The position numbers and the translations under genes were made by a program. From assembly GCA_033762375.1 (NCBI GenBank), contig JANRLQ010000068.1, forward strand, positions 24,539-88,538: 64,000 nt of DNA. Reading direction: 5' to 3'. Positions 42,185 through 51,098 of the stretch are shown one piece after another. Origin of the DNA: RDXT01 sp033762375 (GTDB lineage: Bacteria > Bacteroidota > Bacteroidia > J057). Every line of letters begins with the position of its first letter. Positions within the stretch are counted from its first letter, which is position 1. A model generated the notes under the pieces. The model worked only from the letters and a program-made list of their open reading frames with translations. It did not search any database and was not told the origin of the DNA.

Positions 42185-43531
42185 TTATGGGTGAATATGT
42201 TGTACGGTTTTCATCACGGCATCTTTGAACTGGCGTCCGCGGTCTTCGTAGTTGCGAAACAGGTCGAAGCTGGCGCAGGCAGGAGACAACAATACCACAT
42301 CACCGGGTGTAGCCAGCCGTACGGCAGCGGCAACGGCCTCTGTCATGTGCATCGTCGGGGTCACGGGCTTGTCAAAGTCCCGGTAAAACTTATCTGTATC
42401 AGGTCCGAGGGTCACAATGGCTTTCACCTTGTCCCGCACCAGGGGTTGCAGCACGGTATAGTCATTGCCTTTGTCCACACCTCCGGCCAGCCATATCACA
42501 GGACGGGTCATGCCTTCCAGGGCAAAAAACACCGAGTCCACATTGGTAGCCTTAGAGTCATTGATATACAAAACACCACCGGCAGTCGTGACAGGTTCCA
42601 GGCGATGCTCTATGGGGCGGAAGGTCCGCAGGCCCTCGCGTATCGCCTCAGCAGGCACTCCGCAGGCGCGGGCAGCAAGCACAGCCGAGAGGGTATTGAG
42701 CTGGTTGTGGCGGCCCATAAGTTGGGTCTCACCAAATGGCAGCAGGGCCTCCCCATCTGCCACGATCATCCCATCTTCCAGCCAGGCACGGGTATCAGGC
42801 CCGGCCGCCAGCGCAAATCCCTGCCGCTGTGCCAGTACCGGGTAGGCGCCCAGGCGGCTCATGATGCCCGGATCGTCCTGGCAGTAGATAAAAACGTCTG
42901 CCGGCGTCTGGTTTTCTGCAATCCGGAATTTGGCAGCCGCATACAGGTCCAGGTTGTATTGGTACCGGTCCAGATGATCCGGGGTGATATTAAGCAGGAC
43001 AGACACATCAGGACGGAATCGCTGTATATCATCCAGCTGGAAACTGCTCACCTCCAGCACATACCAGGCAGGACGGGTGGTGGCCACGAGATAGGCAAAA
43101 CTCTGGCCGATATTACCTCCCAGGGCTACGTCGTATCCGGCAGTGTGGAGCAGGTGCCAGACCAGAGAGGTCGTGGTTGTTTTGCCGTTGCTGCCTGTCA
43201 GGGCCACGATACGGGCATCCGTAAACCAGCTTCCAAACTCAATCTCGGAGACGATCTGCTTGCCTGCTTCCCGCAGCCGCTGTACAATCGGCGCTTTGTC
43301 CGGTATACCGGGGCTTTTGACTATCACATCTGCCGCCCAGATTTTTTCTTCCGTATGGCCGCCCTCCTCAAATCCGATCCCGTGCTGCTCCAGCACCGCC
43401 CGATAGGTGTCCTGGATACGGCCCGCATCTGAAAGCCATACCTGCGCGCCCCGGCTTTTGGCCAGGACAGCTGCTCCGGTACCGCTTTCGCCAGCGCCCA
43501 GTATCGCGATATAGGACAAATCAGGTTGCAT
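42185..43531 (-). CDS. murD: UDP-N-acetylmuramoylalanine--D-glutamate ligase
   Basis: The 448-residue Mur ligase adds D-Glu. Seen: N-terminal 'IAILGAGESGTGAAVLAKS', ATP loop 'VALTGSNGKTTTTSLVWHLL' (about 113-132), 'NITPDHLDRY' for metal and substrate, and C-terminal 'YINDSKATNVDSVFFALEG' followed by 'LLSPACASFDLFRNYEDRG'. Complete and of normal length. It is 5 bases after mraY. Confidence 0.97.
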   Translation of the reverse strand: MQPDLSYIAILGAGESGTGAAVLAKSRGAQVWLSDAGRIQDTYRAVLEQHGIGFEEGGHTEEKIWAADVIVKSPGIPDKAPIVQRLREAGKQIVSEIEFGSWFTDARIVALTGSNGKTTTTSLVWHLLHTAGYDVALGGNIGQSFAYLVATTRPAWYVLEVSSFQLDDIQRFRPDVSVLLNITPDHLDRYQYNLDLYAAAKFRIAENQTPADVFIYCQDDPGIMSRLGAYPVLAQRQGFALAAGPDTRAWLEDGMIVADGEALLPFGETQLMGRHNQLNTLSAVLAARACGVPAEAIREGLRTFRPIEHRLEPVTTAGGVLYINDSKATNVDSVFFALEGMTRPVIWLAGGVDKGNDYTVLQPLVRDKVKAIVTLGPDTDKFYRDFDKPVTPTMHMTEAVAAAVRLATPGDVVLLSPACASFDLFRNYEDRGRQFKDAVMKTVQHIHP

Positions 43532-43536
43532 ACAGA

Positions 43537-44985
43537 TTAGCGGAGTTTAAGGGTTGCGAAGGCCAGGGCTACCAGCATGATAGCCACGATAAAAAAACGG
43601 GTCGTAATTTTAGATTCATGGATGCCCCCTTTTTCAAAATGGTGGTGCAGCGGCGACATCCGAAACAACCGGTGACTACGGGCATACTCAATCCCGTGAC
43701 GTCGTTTCTGGTATTTAAAATAAGATACCTGCAAGATCACCGACAGAGACTCTGCAAAAAAGATCCCGCAGAGAATCGGAAGCAGGAGTTCTTTTTTGAC
43801 CATCAGGGACAAAATACCCACGGCACCGCCCAGGGCCAGGCTGCCCGTATCTCCCATAAATACCTGGGCCGGAAAGGAGTTGTACCAGAGAAATCCGAGA
43901 CACCCGCCCACCAGGGCTGCCACAAATACCAGGAGCTCTGCCGAAAGGGGTATATAACTGATGTGCAGATAGTCAGAGAAAATATAGTTGCCGGAAACAT
44001 AGGCAAATAACCCCAGTCCAGCCCCTACAATGGCCGTAGTGCCAGCGGCCAACCCGTCCAGTCCGTCTGTGATATTCACCCCGTTTGAAACGGCCGTGAT
44101 GATAAAGATGACCATCAGGACATAGATGATCCGGCCCAGTACTTCTTCTTCTACCCAATCCCGGAGGAATACAATCTTGGAGTAGTCAAACACATAGTCC
44201 TTGAAAAAAGGAAAGTCCGTGATGTAGACAAAACTTTTGTCCCGGGGCCCAAACAGCTCTCCGGCCAGGGCCTTGCGCTGTTCCAGGGGTATCTCCAGGT
44301 TCATCTCGACCAGCACGGCTCCGCTGTCCGCCCGCTGTACCTCACGTTTTACCGTATATACCGCCAGCGACTCGTAGGTGTCACCCTCAGGAAAAGAGCT
44401 GAAGGGATTGCCATTGATACGGATCAGTTCATCACCGCTCACAAATCCAAGTTGTGAAATCATCCTGTCAGCCCGTATTTTATTGAGCTGGGTCAGGTGT
44501 GCCCGGCTGCCCATAAAGTCTGGATGCAGGATCATCACCAGCCCTACCAGGAGGCCAAGGGTGATCTGGCCGACCAGTTTGAACGTACTTTTGAGGCCGC
44601 GTTTATCTTTTTTGAAAACCTTGATATAGTCATCGAGAAATCCGATCAGTCCCATCCAGATGGTACCGACCAGGACCAGCCATACGTATCCATTGTTGAG
44701 GTCGCCCCAGAGCAGGGTCGGCACCACGATGGCAGCCAGGATGATCAGCCCTCCCATAGTAGGCGTACCTGCTTTGGAGGCGTGATCAGGTCCTTCTTTG
44801 GCATCCCGCACGACCTCGCCGATGAGGTTTTTGCGGAGCGCGTCAATAATGCGGCGGCCAATCAGCAGGGAGATGATCAGGGAAAATATGACAGAGAGAA
44901 TTGCCCGGAAGGTGATGTATTGAAACACCCCAAATCCGGCAGGCTGATACGTTTTGTTGATCCAATCAAACAGGTAATACAACAT
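43537..44985 (-). CDS. mraY: Phospho-MurNAc-pentapeptide transferase MraY with large insertion
   Basis: MraY makes lipid I from UDP-MurNAc-pentapeptide and undecaprenyl phosphate. Core motifs are present: 'KAGTPTMGGLIIL' (71-83), Asp118-Asp119 in 'FLDDYIKV', 'NITDGLDGLA' (304-313) and 'MSPLHHHFE' near the end. At 482 residues it is over 100 longer than E. coli MraY (360). The extra length is one insertion at about residues 154-282, between membrane helices. Within it, residues about 175-235 ('LGFVSGDELIRINGNPF...') resemble a PDZ domain. It is 86 bp downstream of murE. Confidence 0.95.
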   Translation of the reverse strand: MLYYLFDWINKTYQPAGFGVFQYITFRAILSVIFSLIISLLIGRRIIDALRKNLIGEVVRDAKEGPDHASKAGTPTMGGLIILAAIVVPTLLWGDLNNGYVWLVLVGTIWMGLIGFLDDYIKVFKKDKRGLKSTFKLVGQITLGLLVGLVMILHPDFMGSRAHLTQLNKIRADRMISQLGFVSGDELIRINGNPFSSFPEGDTYESLAVYTVKREVQRADSGAVLVEMNLEIPLEQRKALAGELFGPRDKSFVYITDFPFFKDYVFDYSKIVFLRDWVEEEVLGRIIYVLMVIFIITAVSNGVNITDGLDGLAAGTTAIVGAGLGLFAYVSGNYIFSDYLHISYIPLSAELLVFVAALVGGCLGFLWYNSFPAQVFMGDTGSLALGGAVGILSLMVKKELLLPILCGIFFAESLSVILQVSYFKYQKRRHGIEYARSHRLFRMSPLHHHFEKGGIHESKITTRFFIVAIMLVALAFATLKLR

Positions 44986-45071
44986 ACAGCAGTGTCATTT
45001 AAAATAAGCGTTGAGGAAAAAAGACAAGGCAATATTGAGCATAATCCGACTCATTCCCGCCCATATCCGGC

Positions 45072-46535
45072 TCAACTGCTCCAGGTTTCCCGTATTATTT
45101 CTCTGTCGTCAAATGGGTGTTTGATGCCCTGAATTTCCTGATAGGTCTCATGTCCTTTACCTGCCACGAGGAGGATATCTCCGGGCTGTGCCAGGGCACA
45201 AGCGGTCCGGATGGCTTCCCGCCGGGCTGTGATTTTCAGGACCTTGCGCCGGTGCTCATCAGGCACACCAGCGTACATCTCCTCGATGATGGCATCCGGA
45301 TCCTCGTAGCGGGGATTGTCGGATGTCAGGATCACACGGTCTGCCAGCGCCGCTGCGATACGGGCCATGACAGGTCTTTTTTCGCGGTCCCGGTTACCGC
45401 CGCAGCCGACCACAGCCAGCACATGTGCATGGCCCCGGTTGATGTCCAGGATCGTATCAAGTACATTCTGAAGGGCATCAGGTGTGTGAGCGTAGTCCAC
45501 GATGGCTGTAGGTCCGCCACCCGGCCCCCGCATCACCTGAAACCGTCCGTCTGCCCCTTCCAGGGCGCTCAGGACCCGCAGCGCCTCGTCTGACTCGATC
45601 CCGAGTTCGAGGGCCGCAGCATATACCATCAGCAGGTTCCAGGCATTAAAACTACCCGTGAGCCGAAACCACACCTGCCGGATGCCGATCTCCATAAATA
45701 ACCCTTCGAGGGTATTCTCCAGGATACGGGCTTTATAATCAGCATCTTGCCGCAGGGCAAACCGCCGTACCGCGGCGCGGGTATTCTGTACCATGACCCC
45801 GGCGTTGCGGTCATCTGCATTGACGATGGCGACTGCCTCCGGGGCCAGCATATCAAACAGCCGTTTTTTGGCCTTGATATATGCCTGAAAGGTCCCGTGA
45901 TAATCCAGGTGATCGTGGGTAATATTCGTAAACATGGCCACCCGAAATGGCACACCCGTTACCCGGCCCTGGTCCAGGGCATGGCTGCTGACCTCCATGC
46001 ACACATGGCTGCACCCTGCGTCCACCATCCGGCGAAACAACGCCTGGAGCTGGCGGGCATCCGGCGTGGTATGGGTAGAAGGTAATACCTCCGGCCCGAT
46101 CCGGTACGCAACCGTCGAGATCAGCCCGGTGTTGTATCCCAGCCCGGTGAGGAGCTGGTACAGCAGCGTAGCTGTGGTAGTTTTGCCATTGGTACCCGTC
46201 ACCCCGCAGATGGTAAGTGCCTCGGCGGGCCGTCCAAAAAAATTGGCCATCAGCTGGCTCAGGTGCGCCTGCATGTCCGGAACCTGAACGTAGGTCACCC
46301 CGTCAAGCAGCGGCTGATCAAAGGTCTCTCCGAGGATGACCGTTGCTCCCTGGTTTATTGCCTGGCCGATGAACGCATGCCCGTCCATCTGGGTGCCCCT
46401 GACAGCCACAAAAGCATGCCCGGCCCCCACCTGACGGGAGTCAGCCCAGATATCCGTCACGACCTGTGCCGGTGTTCCCTGAAGGAACCGGGCAGGTATG
46501 TCGCGCAGGAGTTCGGTGAGGGAGACCTTATGCAT
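45072..46535 (-). CDS. murE: UDP-MurNAc-tripeptide synthetase
   Basis: The 487-residue Mur ligase adds the third stem residue. Seen: 'ADSRQVGAGHAFVAVRGTQMDGH' region at the N-terminus (uridine site), ATP loop 'VTGTNGKTTTATLLYQLL' (about 114-131), 'FTNITHDHLDYHG', and C-terminal 'TSDNPRYEDPDAIIEEM'. The DNPR tetrad is the signature for meso-diaminopimelate as substrate. Normal length. It starts 4 bases after ftsI. Confidence 0.96.
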   Translation of the reverse strand: MHKVSLTELLRDIPARFLQGTPAQVVTDIWADSRQVGAGHAFVAVRGTQMDGHAFIGQAINQGATVILGETFDQPLLDGVTYVQVPDMQAHLSQLMANFFGRPAEALTICGVTGTNGKTTTATLLYQLLTGLGYNTGLISTVAYRIGPEVLPSTHTTPDARQLQALFRRMVDAGCSHVCMEVSSHALDQGRVTGVPFRVAMFTNITHDHLDYHGTFQAYIKAKKRLFDMLAPEAVAIVNADDRNAGVMVQNTRAAVRRFALRQDADYKARILENTLEGLFMEIGIRQVWFRLTGSFNAWNLLMVYAAALELGIESDEALRVLSALEGADGRFQVMRGPGGGPTAIVDYAHTPDALQNVLDTILDINRGHAHVLAVVGCGGNRDREKRPVMARIAAALADRVILTSDNPRYEDPDAIIEEMYAGVPDEHRRKVLKITARREAIRTACALAQPGDILLVAGKGHETYQEIQGIKHPFDDREIIRETWSS

Positions 46536-46539
46536 ACGG

Positions 46540-48690
46540 TTAGCCGAGATACAGGGTAATGGTGGCGTCTTTTCGGGGTTTATGGCCGGGCATCAGCGAT
46601 TGCCGCCGCACCTTGCCAGTCCCCTGGATATATACTTTGAGGCCCATACGCTCCAGCAAGTAGAGTGCATCACGAGCTGTCATGCCGCTGAGGTTGGGGA
46701 TGGTCTCATCACCGAGGTCCAGCTCTTCAAAGTTGACCTGGTGGCCATTAGAGCGGGCCCGCACCCAGGCATAACCGGGTGGCACCTCGCTGGAGGCAAT
46801 GCCCAGGCTGTCATACACGGTCTTGGCAGATGTAGCCAGCACCGCACGTGGGGCCGGTTTGCGACCGGGTTTGACCGCTGTTTTGGGCCGGGCCAGTCCC
46901 TGGTCCATCCGATAGACCTGCTCCGCGATCTTCCGGAAGATAGGCGCAGCGACCTGCCCCCCGGAGATATAACTGCCCTGTGGTTCATCAAGCATGACGT
47001 ACAGCGTAAACCGGGGTTTGTTTGCAGGGAAAAACCCGCCAAACGACGCCCGGTACTCCTTGACGTACCCTACTCCTTCCTTGACCTTGCGGGCTGTTCC
47101 GGTTTTGCCTGCTACCTCAAAGGGCAGGTCGCGAAAGGAACCCGCTGCTGTACCGTACCGGGTCACAGCCTTCATCAGCTCCCGGACCCGGGTGGCGGTC
47201 AGATCTGTACACATCTGCGGATTGATCAGCTCCGGGCCGTAGGTACGCACCGGGCGTGAGTGATCCCGGATCTCAGAGACCAGATAGGGTCGCACGAGTT
47301 TGCCCTGGTTGGCAATACCATTATAAAAGGCAGCCATCTGGAGGGGTGTCACCCGAATGGAGTATCCATACGAAAGCGAAGGCAGGGTGGCGATGTTCCA
47401 CTCCGGGTCTCCGGGGCGGATCATCTGGGGCCGGGGTTCACCTTCTATCTGGGTATTATAGACATCCATAAACCCAAATCGCTGGAGATGCTCCATAAAA
47501 CACTCAGGGCTTTCCTGATAGAAGTTGCTGACAGTTTTGCTGACCCCGACGTTGCTGGAGAGGGCAAAAATGTGCTCAAAATCCGTCTTGCCTACCCGTA
47601 CGTGGTCGGTGACTTCTTTGTCATCAAACTTGATCTTGCCATTGCCGGTGTCCACGGTGTCACAGGCATCTATAAACCCGTCTTCGATCAGGGCCGTTGC
47701 GGATACGGTTTTAAAGGTAGAACCCGGCTCGACCTGGAGTGCGATCGCGTGGTTATAGGTTTCGGGATAATTGGCAATGGCTTTGATTTTACCGGTCTCC
47801 ACCTCGATCAGGATAGCCGTACCGGCTTTGGCTAGATTTTCATCCACTCCTTCCTTGAGCGCACGGTAGACCACATCCTGCATGCTGATATCGAGGGTCG
47901 TGACGACGTCATACCCATCAGCAGCAGCTTCTTCGCCAAACTCATTGAGGGGGACATAAGAATTGCCCACAACTTTCTGGGCCAGGATATACCCGTCATG
48001 GCCTTTGAGTTCTTCATTAAAGGAAAACTCGACCCCACGCTGCGCCAGGGTATCATCAATCAGGCGGCCGAGGGTAATCCGGGCCAGATCGCCCATGGGA
48101 TAAAATCGCTCGTTGTTGTATTTTTCGACGACCAGGCCTCCTCCATACCGTCCGGCATTCAGGATAGGCCAGGTGCGGGCCATTTCGAGTTCCTTAAAGT
48201 TGAGTTTTCGTTTGTGCAGATAGACGTGTTTGTCCTTGTTGAGGATCGCCGTGCGGATCAGGTTTATGTACCGCAGGGTATCACGCTCTTCAGGTGCGTC
48301 AAAGTGCTGGGTCATGTTCACCGCCAGGACAAAAAGGGAGTCCGCAAACGGGACCCAGCGGGTGGTATCCAGGACGGTAGGGTCAAGTGCCAGCCGGTAA
48401 AAAGGGAGACTGGTAGCCAGGATGGTACCATCTTCTGAGAGGATATTGCCCCGGTCAGCTACGAGTTTTTTGAAAAAAATCTGCTCCTGGTCCTCCCGCT
48501 GGACCCAGTAGTCGCGGTTGAGCTGGAGGCCGACTACCCGGATCAGGATCGCCGCCCCAAAGACAAGAAACAGGGCAAACAGGATATAAATCCGCCGGAG
48601 GATATGGTCAGACACCTGGGCCGGTGCCGCCTTGCGGGCGGCAGGAGCTTGCTGGCGGGCGGGATTGGAGGTACGGTTGACAGGTCGCAT
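46540..48690 (-). CDS. ftsI: Division-specific transpeptidase FtsI (PBP2-like) with PASTA domain
   Basis: The 716-residue class B penicillin-binding protein has a short cytoplasmic N-terminus, one membrane helix (about 33-53), a pedestal domain, and a transpeptidase domain. The active site is Ser324 (STFK), the second motif SSN ('FALSSNVGVSK') and the third KTGT ('VAGKTGTARK'). A single PASTA domain closes the protein (about 650-716, 'IPNLSGMTARDALYLLERMG'). It crosslinks septal peptidoglycan with FtsW. Length is typical for Bacteroidota. The neighbour ftsL ends 2 bases upstream. Confidence 0.95.
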   Translation of the reverse strand: MRPVNRTSNPARQQAPAARKAAPAQVSDHILRRIYILFALFLVFGAAILIRVVGLQLNRDYWVQREDQEQIFFKKLVADRGNILSEDGTILATSLPFYRLALDPTVLDTTRWVPFADSLFVLAVNMTQHFDAPEERDTLRYINLIRTAILNKDKHVYLHKRKLNFKELEMARTWPILNAGRYGGGLVVEKYNNERFYPMGDLARITLGRLIDDTLAQRGVEFSFNEELKGHDGYILAQKVVGNSYVPLNEFGEEAAADGYDVVTTLDISMQDVVYRALKEGVDENLAKAGTAILIEVETGKIKAIANYPETYNHAIALQVEPGSTFKTVSATALIEDGFIDACDTVDTGNGKIKFDDKEVTDHVRVGKTDFEHIFALSSNVGVSKTVSNFYQESPECFMEHLQRFGFMDVYNTQIEGEPRPQMIRPGDPEWNIATLPSLSYGYSIRVTPLQMAAFYNGIANQGKLVRPYLVSEIRDHSRPVRTYGPELINPQMCTDLTATRVRELMKAVTRYGTAAGSFRDLPFEVAGKTGTARKVKEGVGYVKEYRASFGGFFPANKPRFTLYVMLDEPQGSYISGGQVAAPIFRKIAEQVYRMDQGLARPKTAVKPGRKPAPRAVLATSAKTVYDSLGIASSEVPPGYAWVRARSNGHQVNFEELDLGDETIPNLSGMTARDALYLLERMGLKVYIQGTGKVRRQSLMPGHKPRKDATITLYLG

Positions 48691-48692
48691 GG

Positions 48693-49196
48693 TCAGGGCT
48701 GAATAGATGCTACAGAACGGGTTGTATCAGGTATCAGAACTGAATCAGGGAGGGCCGGAAGGCTATCCGGCAGGAGCGTATCCACGGTGGCATCAAATCG
48801 CTGGAGCGGGTTGCGGGCCACGGGCAGGAGGCTGCTGAGCGGGCGGTCCAGGCCGCTGATGATTTTATAGGCAGGCTCCCGCAGGGGGTAAATACCGAGG
48901 GTATCCACCTGATCGGCAATTTCGGACATCCGGATACCGGCTCCGAGCATGGCCTGCTTGAGCATAAAGTTGGACTTCAGGCTTTTGACTTCTTTTTTGA
49001 GGGTTTCCAGTTCCTTGACCTGGCGCTCGGCCTGGTACGCATTCCAGATATATCCCATCCCGATCAGGGTGAGAAATATGGAAAACCGGAGGTAGTCATC
49101 TACCATCCGGGAGGAGAGGCCTTTTTTGGCATCCCCCTTAGCGGAACTCTCCGCCTGAGGCTTGGCGCCTGGGCGGTGGGGACTGATAATACGCAT
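48693..49196 (-). CDS. ftsL: FtsL-like cell division protein
   Basis: The small bitopic protein (167 residues from ATG 49196; a TTG three codons upstream is less likely) has a basic N-terminus, one membrane segment at about residues 33-52 ('YLRFSIFLTLIGMGYIWNAY') and a coiled-coil region ('QVKELETLKKEVKSLKS', about 56-75). A Pro/Ser-rich tail follows. This is the layout of FtsL, which pairs with FtsB and activates FtsI/FtsW. The call rests on topology and on its place between rsmH and ftsI, as sequence identity in this family is low. Confidence 0.8.
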   Translation of the reverse strand: MRIISPHRPGAKPQAESSAKGDAKKGLSSRMVDDYLRFSIFLTLIGMGYIWNAYQAERQVKELETLKKEVKSLKSNFMLKQAMLGAGIRMSEIADQVDTLGIYPLREPAYKIISGLDRPLSSLLPVARNPLQRFDATVDTLLPDSLPALPDSVLIPDTTRSVASIQP

Positions 49197-49306
49197 GTCG
49201 AACAAAAATGATGTCTATACTACTTTCGGTAAAGTGTGTGTTGCCTGATCAGAAACCAGGCATCTGGTTGTGTTGTGAGATCTATCGTCTGCCGGACGAA
49301 CCGGCT

Positions 49307-50221
49307 TTAGGTCGTTGTGACTCTCCTGGCGACTGCCCTGAGGCGGGCACTGCGTGCCCTGGGGTTGGCTGCGATCTCCGCTGCGTCAGGCTGGATGGCC
49401 TTGCGGGTGACCTGCTCCCAGGGCGAAAGCGAGTGACCGTAAAAGTCTTTTTCCTCGATTCCGGCCAGGTTACCAGACCGCATAAACCGCTTCACCATCC
49501 GGTCCTCCAGCGAGTGGTAACTGATCACCACCAGCCGTCCGCCGGGCTTCAGCACCCGGAGTGATGCCATCAGCAGGGCCTCCAGGGCTTCGAGTTCACC
49601 GTTGACCACGATCCGGAGTGCCTGGTACACCTGCGCCAGATACTGCGCCTGCCCCCTCGGCGGCAAGCAACTCCTGATCGCAAACTCCAGGTCGCGGGTG
49701 GTCTGAATCGCCTGCCGGGTACGGGCCTGCACCAGCACTGTAGCCAGCCGGGGCGCATTGGGCACCTCGCCATACGTCCTGAATATCCGCACCAGGGACT
49801 CCGGAGGGGCCGTAGCCAGCAGCGATGCTGCGGACTCACCCTGACTGGGATCCATCCGCATGTCCAGCGGACCGTCAAACCGGAAGGAAAACCCCCGCTC
49901 AGCTGTGTCAAACTGATGCGACGACACCCCCAGGTCCGCCAGAATCCCATCTACCGGCCCGATGCTGCGAGCCTCAAGCGCTGTCTCAATGAACTTAAAA
50001 TCAGCTGGTACAAATACCAACCCCGGATCGTCCGGTATATTCATCCGGGCATCCGGATCTTTATCAAAAGCCACTACCCTGCCCTGCCCCGCCAGCCTCC
50101 GCAATATCTCCCCCGTGTGTCCGCCACCCCCAAAGGTCACATCCACGTACACACCCCCCGCCTGTAATCCCAGCAACTCAACTGACTGATGCAGCAGTAC
50201 CGGTATATGATACCCACTCAT
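49307..50221 (-). CDS. rsmH: 16S rRNA (cytosine(1402)-N(4))-methyltransferase RsmH
   Basis: The 304-residue SAM-dependent methyltransferase (also called MraW) modifies C1402 in the ribosomal P site. Seen: 'HIPVLLHQSVELL', SAM loop 'YVDVTFGGGGHTGEIL' (about 25-40), 'GILADLGVSSHQFD' and 'GGRLVVISYHSLEDRMVK'. Full length. Its start overlaps the mraZ stop by one base (TGATG). The 100 bases downstream before ftsL hold no gene; a weak hairpin (TGCCTG/CAGGCA, 49243-49263) is present. Confidence 0.97.
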   Translation of the reverse strand: MSGYHIPVLLHQSVELLGLQAGGVYVDVTFGGGGHTGEILRRLAGQGRVVAFDKDPDARMNIPDDPGLVFVPADFKFIETALEARSIGPVDGILADLGVSSHQFDTAERGFSFRFDGPLDMRMDPSQGESAASLLATAPPESLVRIFRTYGEVPNAPRLATVLVQARTRQAIQTTRDLEFAIRSCLPPRGQAQYLAQVYQALRIVVNGELEALEALLMASLRVLKPGGRLVVISYHSLEDRMVKRFMRSGNLAGIEEKDFYGHSLSPWEQVTRKAIQPDAAEIAANPRARSARLRAVARRVTTT

Positions 50222-50682
50222 CAGTCCTCCTGCCCGTCATAATCCCCCATCACTTCTTCCGCCAACTGCTCCAGCCCGTCACCTGCTTCTGCCAGCCACT
50301 TGGTATAGGTAGCCTCATCCCACAGCTCTATTTTATCTATCTGGGCCACGAGGATCATGTCCTTGTCGAGACCCGCGTGTTCCATCAGGCGCTTAGGCAG
50401 CAAAACCCGCCCGGAGCCATCCAGCTCAATCCGCGTCGCCCCATTAAGGAAGAGGCGCAAAAAGTCGCGGTTGCGCTTCACGTATTGATTACGAGACTGA
50501 AGCCGCTCCAGCTCCCGCTCCCATACCGGGATCGGATACATCACCAGACAACTGTCCAATCCCCTGTTCACCACAAATTCAACCTGCTGATCTTCAGGCA
50601 ATTGCTTTCTGAGACCCGCCGGCATTAGAAAACGCCCCTTCGAGTCCAGCTTGCAATCATATTCTCCGATCAGTGTCAACAT
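50221..50682 (-). CDS. mraZ: Transcriptional regulator MraZ
   Basis: The 153-residue protein has two SpoVT/AbrB-like domains: 'GEYDCKLDSKGRFLMPAGLR' (residues 6-25) and 'ATRIELDGSGRVLLPKRLME' (about 82-101). MraZ oligomers bind direct repeats of TGGGN upstream of their own operon and tune dcw expression. Three such repeats lie 43-67 bases upstream on the same strand. It is the first gene of the dcw cluster. Confidence 0.96.
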   Translation of the reverse strand: MLTLIGEYDCKLDSKGRFLMPAGLRKQLPEDQQVEFVVNRGLDSCLVMYPIPVWERELERLQSRNQYVKRNRDFLRLFLNGATRIELDGSGRVLLPKRLMEHAGLDKDMILVAQIDKIELWDEATYTKWLAEAGDGLEQLAEEVMGDYDGQED

Positions 50683-50707
50683 TTATGGGTGCAGTTCTTT
50701 TCACAGG

Positions 50708-50715
50708 TAAAGTTA
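50708..50715 (-). promoter_or_regulatory. Candidate -7 box of the dcw operon
   Basis: The minus strand reads TAACTTTA, seven of eight matches to TAnnTTTG. It is 25 bases from the mraZ start codon and directly downstream of the MraZ box triplet. Confidence 0.5.
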
Positions 50716-50724
50716 AAAACATTT

Positions 50725-50749
50725 CCCACTTTCTCCCACTTTTTACCAC
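50725..50749 (-). promoter_or_regulatory. MraZ box triplet (mraZ-proximal)
   Basis: On the minus strand, GTGGT, GTGGG and GTGGG occur with exact 10-base spacing (50749-50745, 50739-50735, 50729-50725). This is the direct-repeat layout known for MraZ operators. It would lie in the -15 to -40 region of the candidate promoter, as expected for autorepression. Confidence 0.75.
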
Positions 50750-50913
50750 AAATTTTTAATATTTTTTTCGATGAAATTTGCAATTGCTCACAATATTAGC
50801 AATTGTTTTTGCATTATCCAAACATAATTTGCATTTTATCTAAAAATGTGCGCAAATTGTCTTTTTCAGCTACCATACAGGGCTAAAAAGGTCTCATTTT
50901 CACATCCAAAAAA

Positions 50914-50937
50914 TGGGAAAAAGTGGGAACTTATGGC
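50914..50937 (+). promoter_or_regulatory. Second MraZ-type triplet, opposite orientation
   Basis: TGGG (50914), TGGG (50924) and TGGC (50934) repeat every 10 bases on the + strand, about 165 bases from the mraZ-proximal set. It could strengthen repression by looping, or place the nucleotidyltransferase gene at 51099 under MraZ. Between the two sets lies an AT-rich stretch with an inverted repeat (GCAATTGCT/AGCAATTG, 50781-50818). Confidence 0.55.
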
Positions 50938-51086
50938 AATCTTTTTCCTAGATAGCTGGCAACAGTGGGTATATCCGTGTGGCACCCCTTGTCAAACCTT
51001 CCTCCGAATCCGGCATTTTTGATCAAATTCTTTCAAGGTCCTGATTTCCGTCAGCAGATATAGCTAGGGGATCAGCGGCGGGCCTG

Positions 51087-51094
51087 TATATTTG
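51087..51094 (+). promoter_or_regulatory. Candidate -7 box at the nucleotidyltransferase gene
   Basis: TATATTTG is a perfect TAnnTTTG match, ending 4 bases before the start codon. If used, the mRNA would be leaderless or nearly so. No TTG is found at the -33 position. Confidence 0.4.
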
Positions 51095-51098
51095 ACGC

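Noticed and set aside
41981..43432. Open frame of about 480 codons antisense to ftsW and murD
   Set aside because: It crosses two well-supported genes on the other strand and shows no recognisable protein feature.
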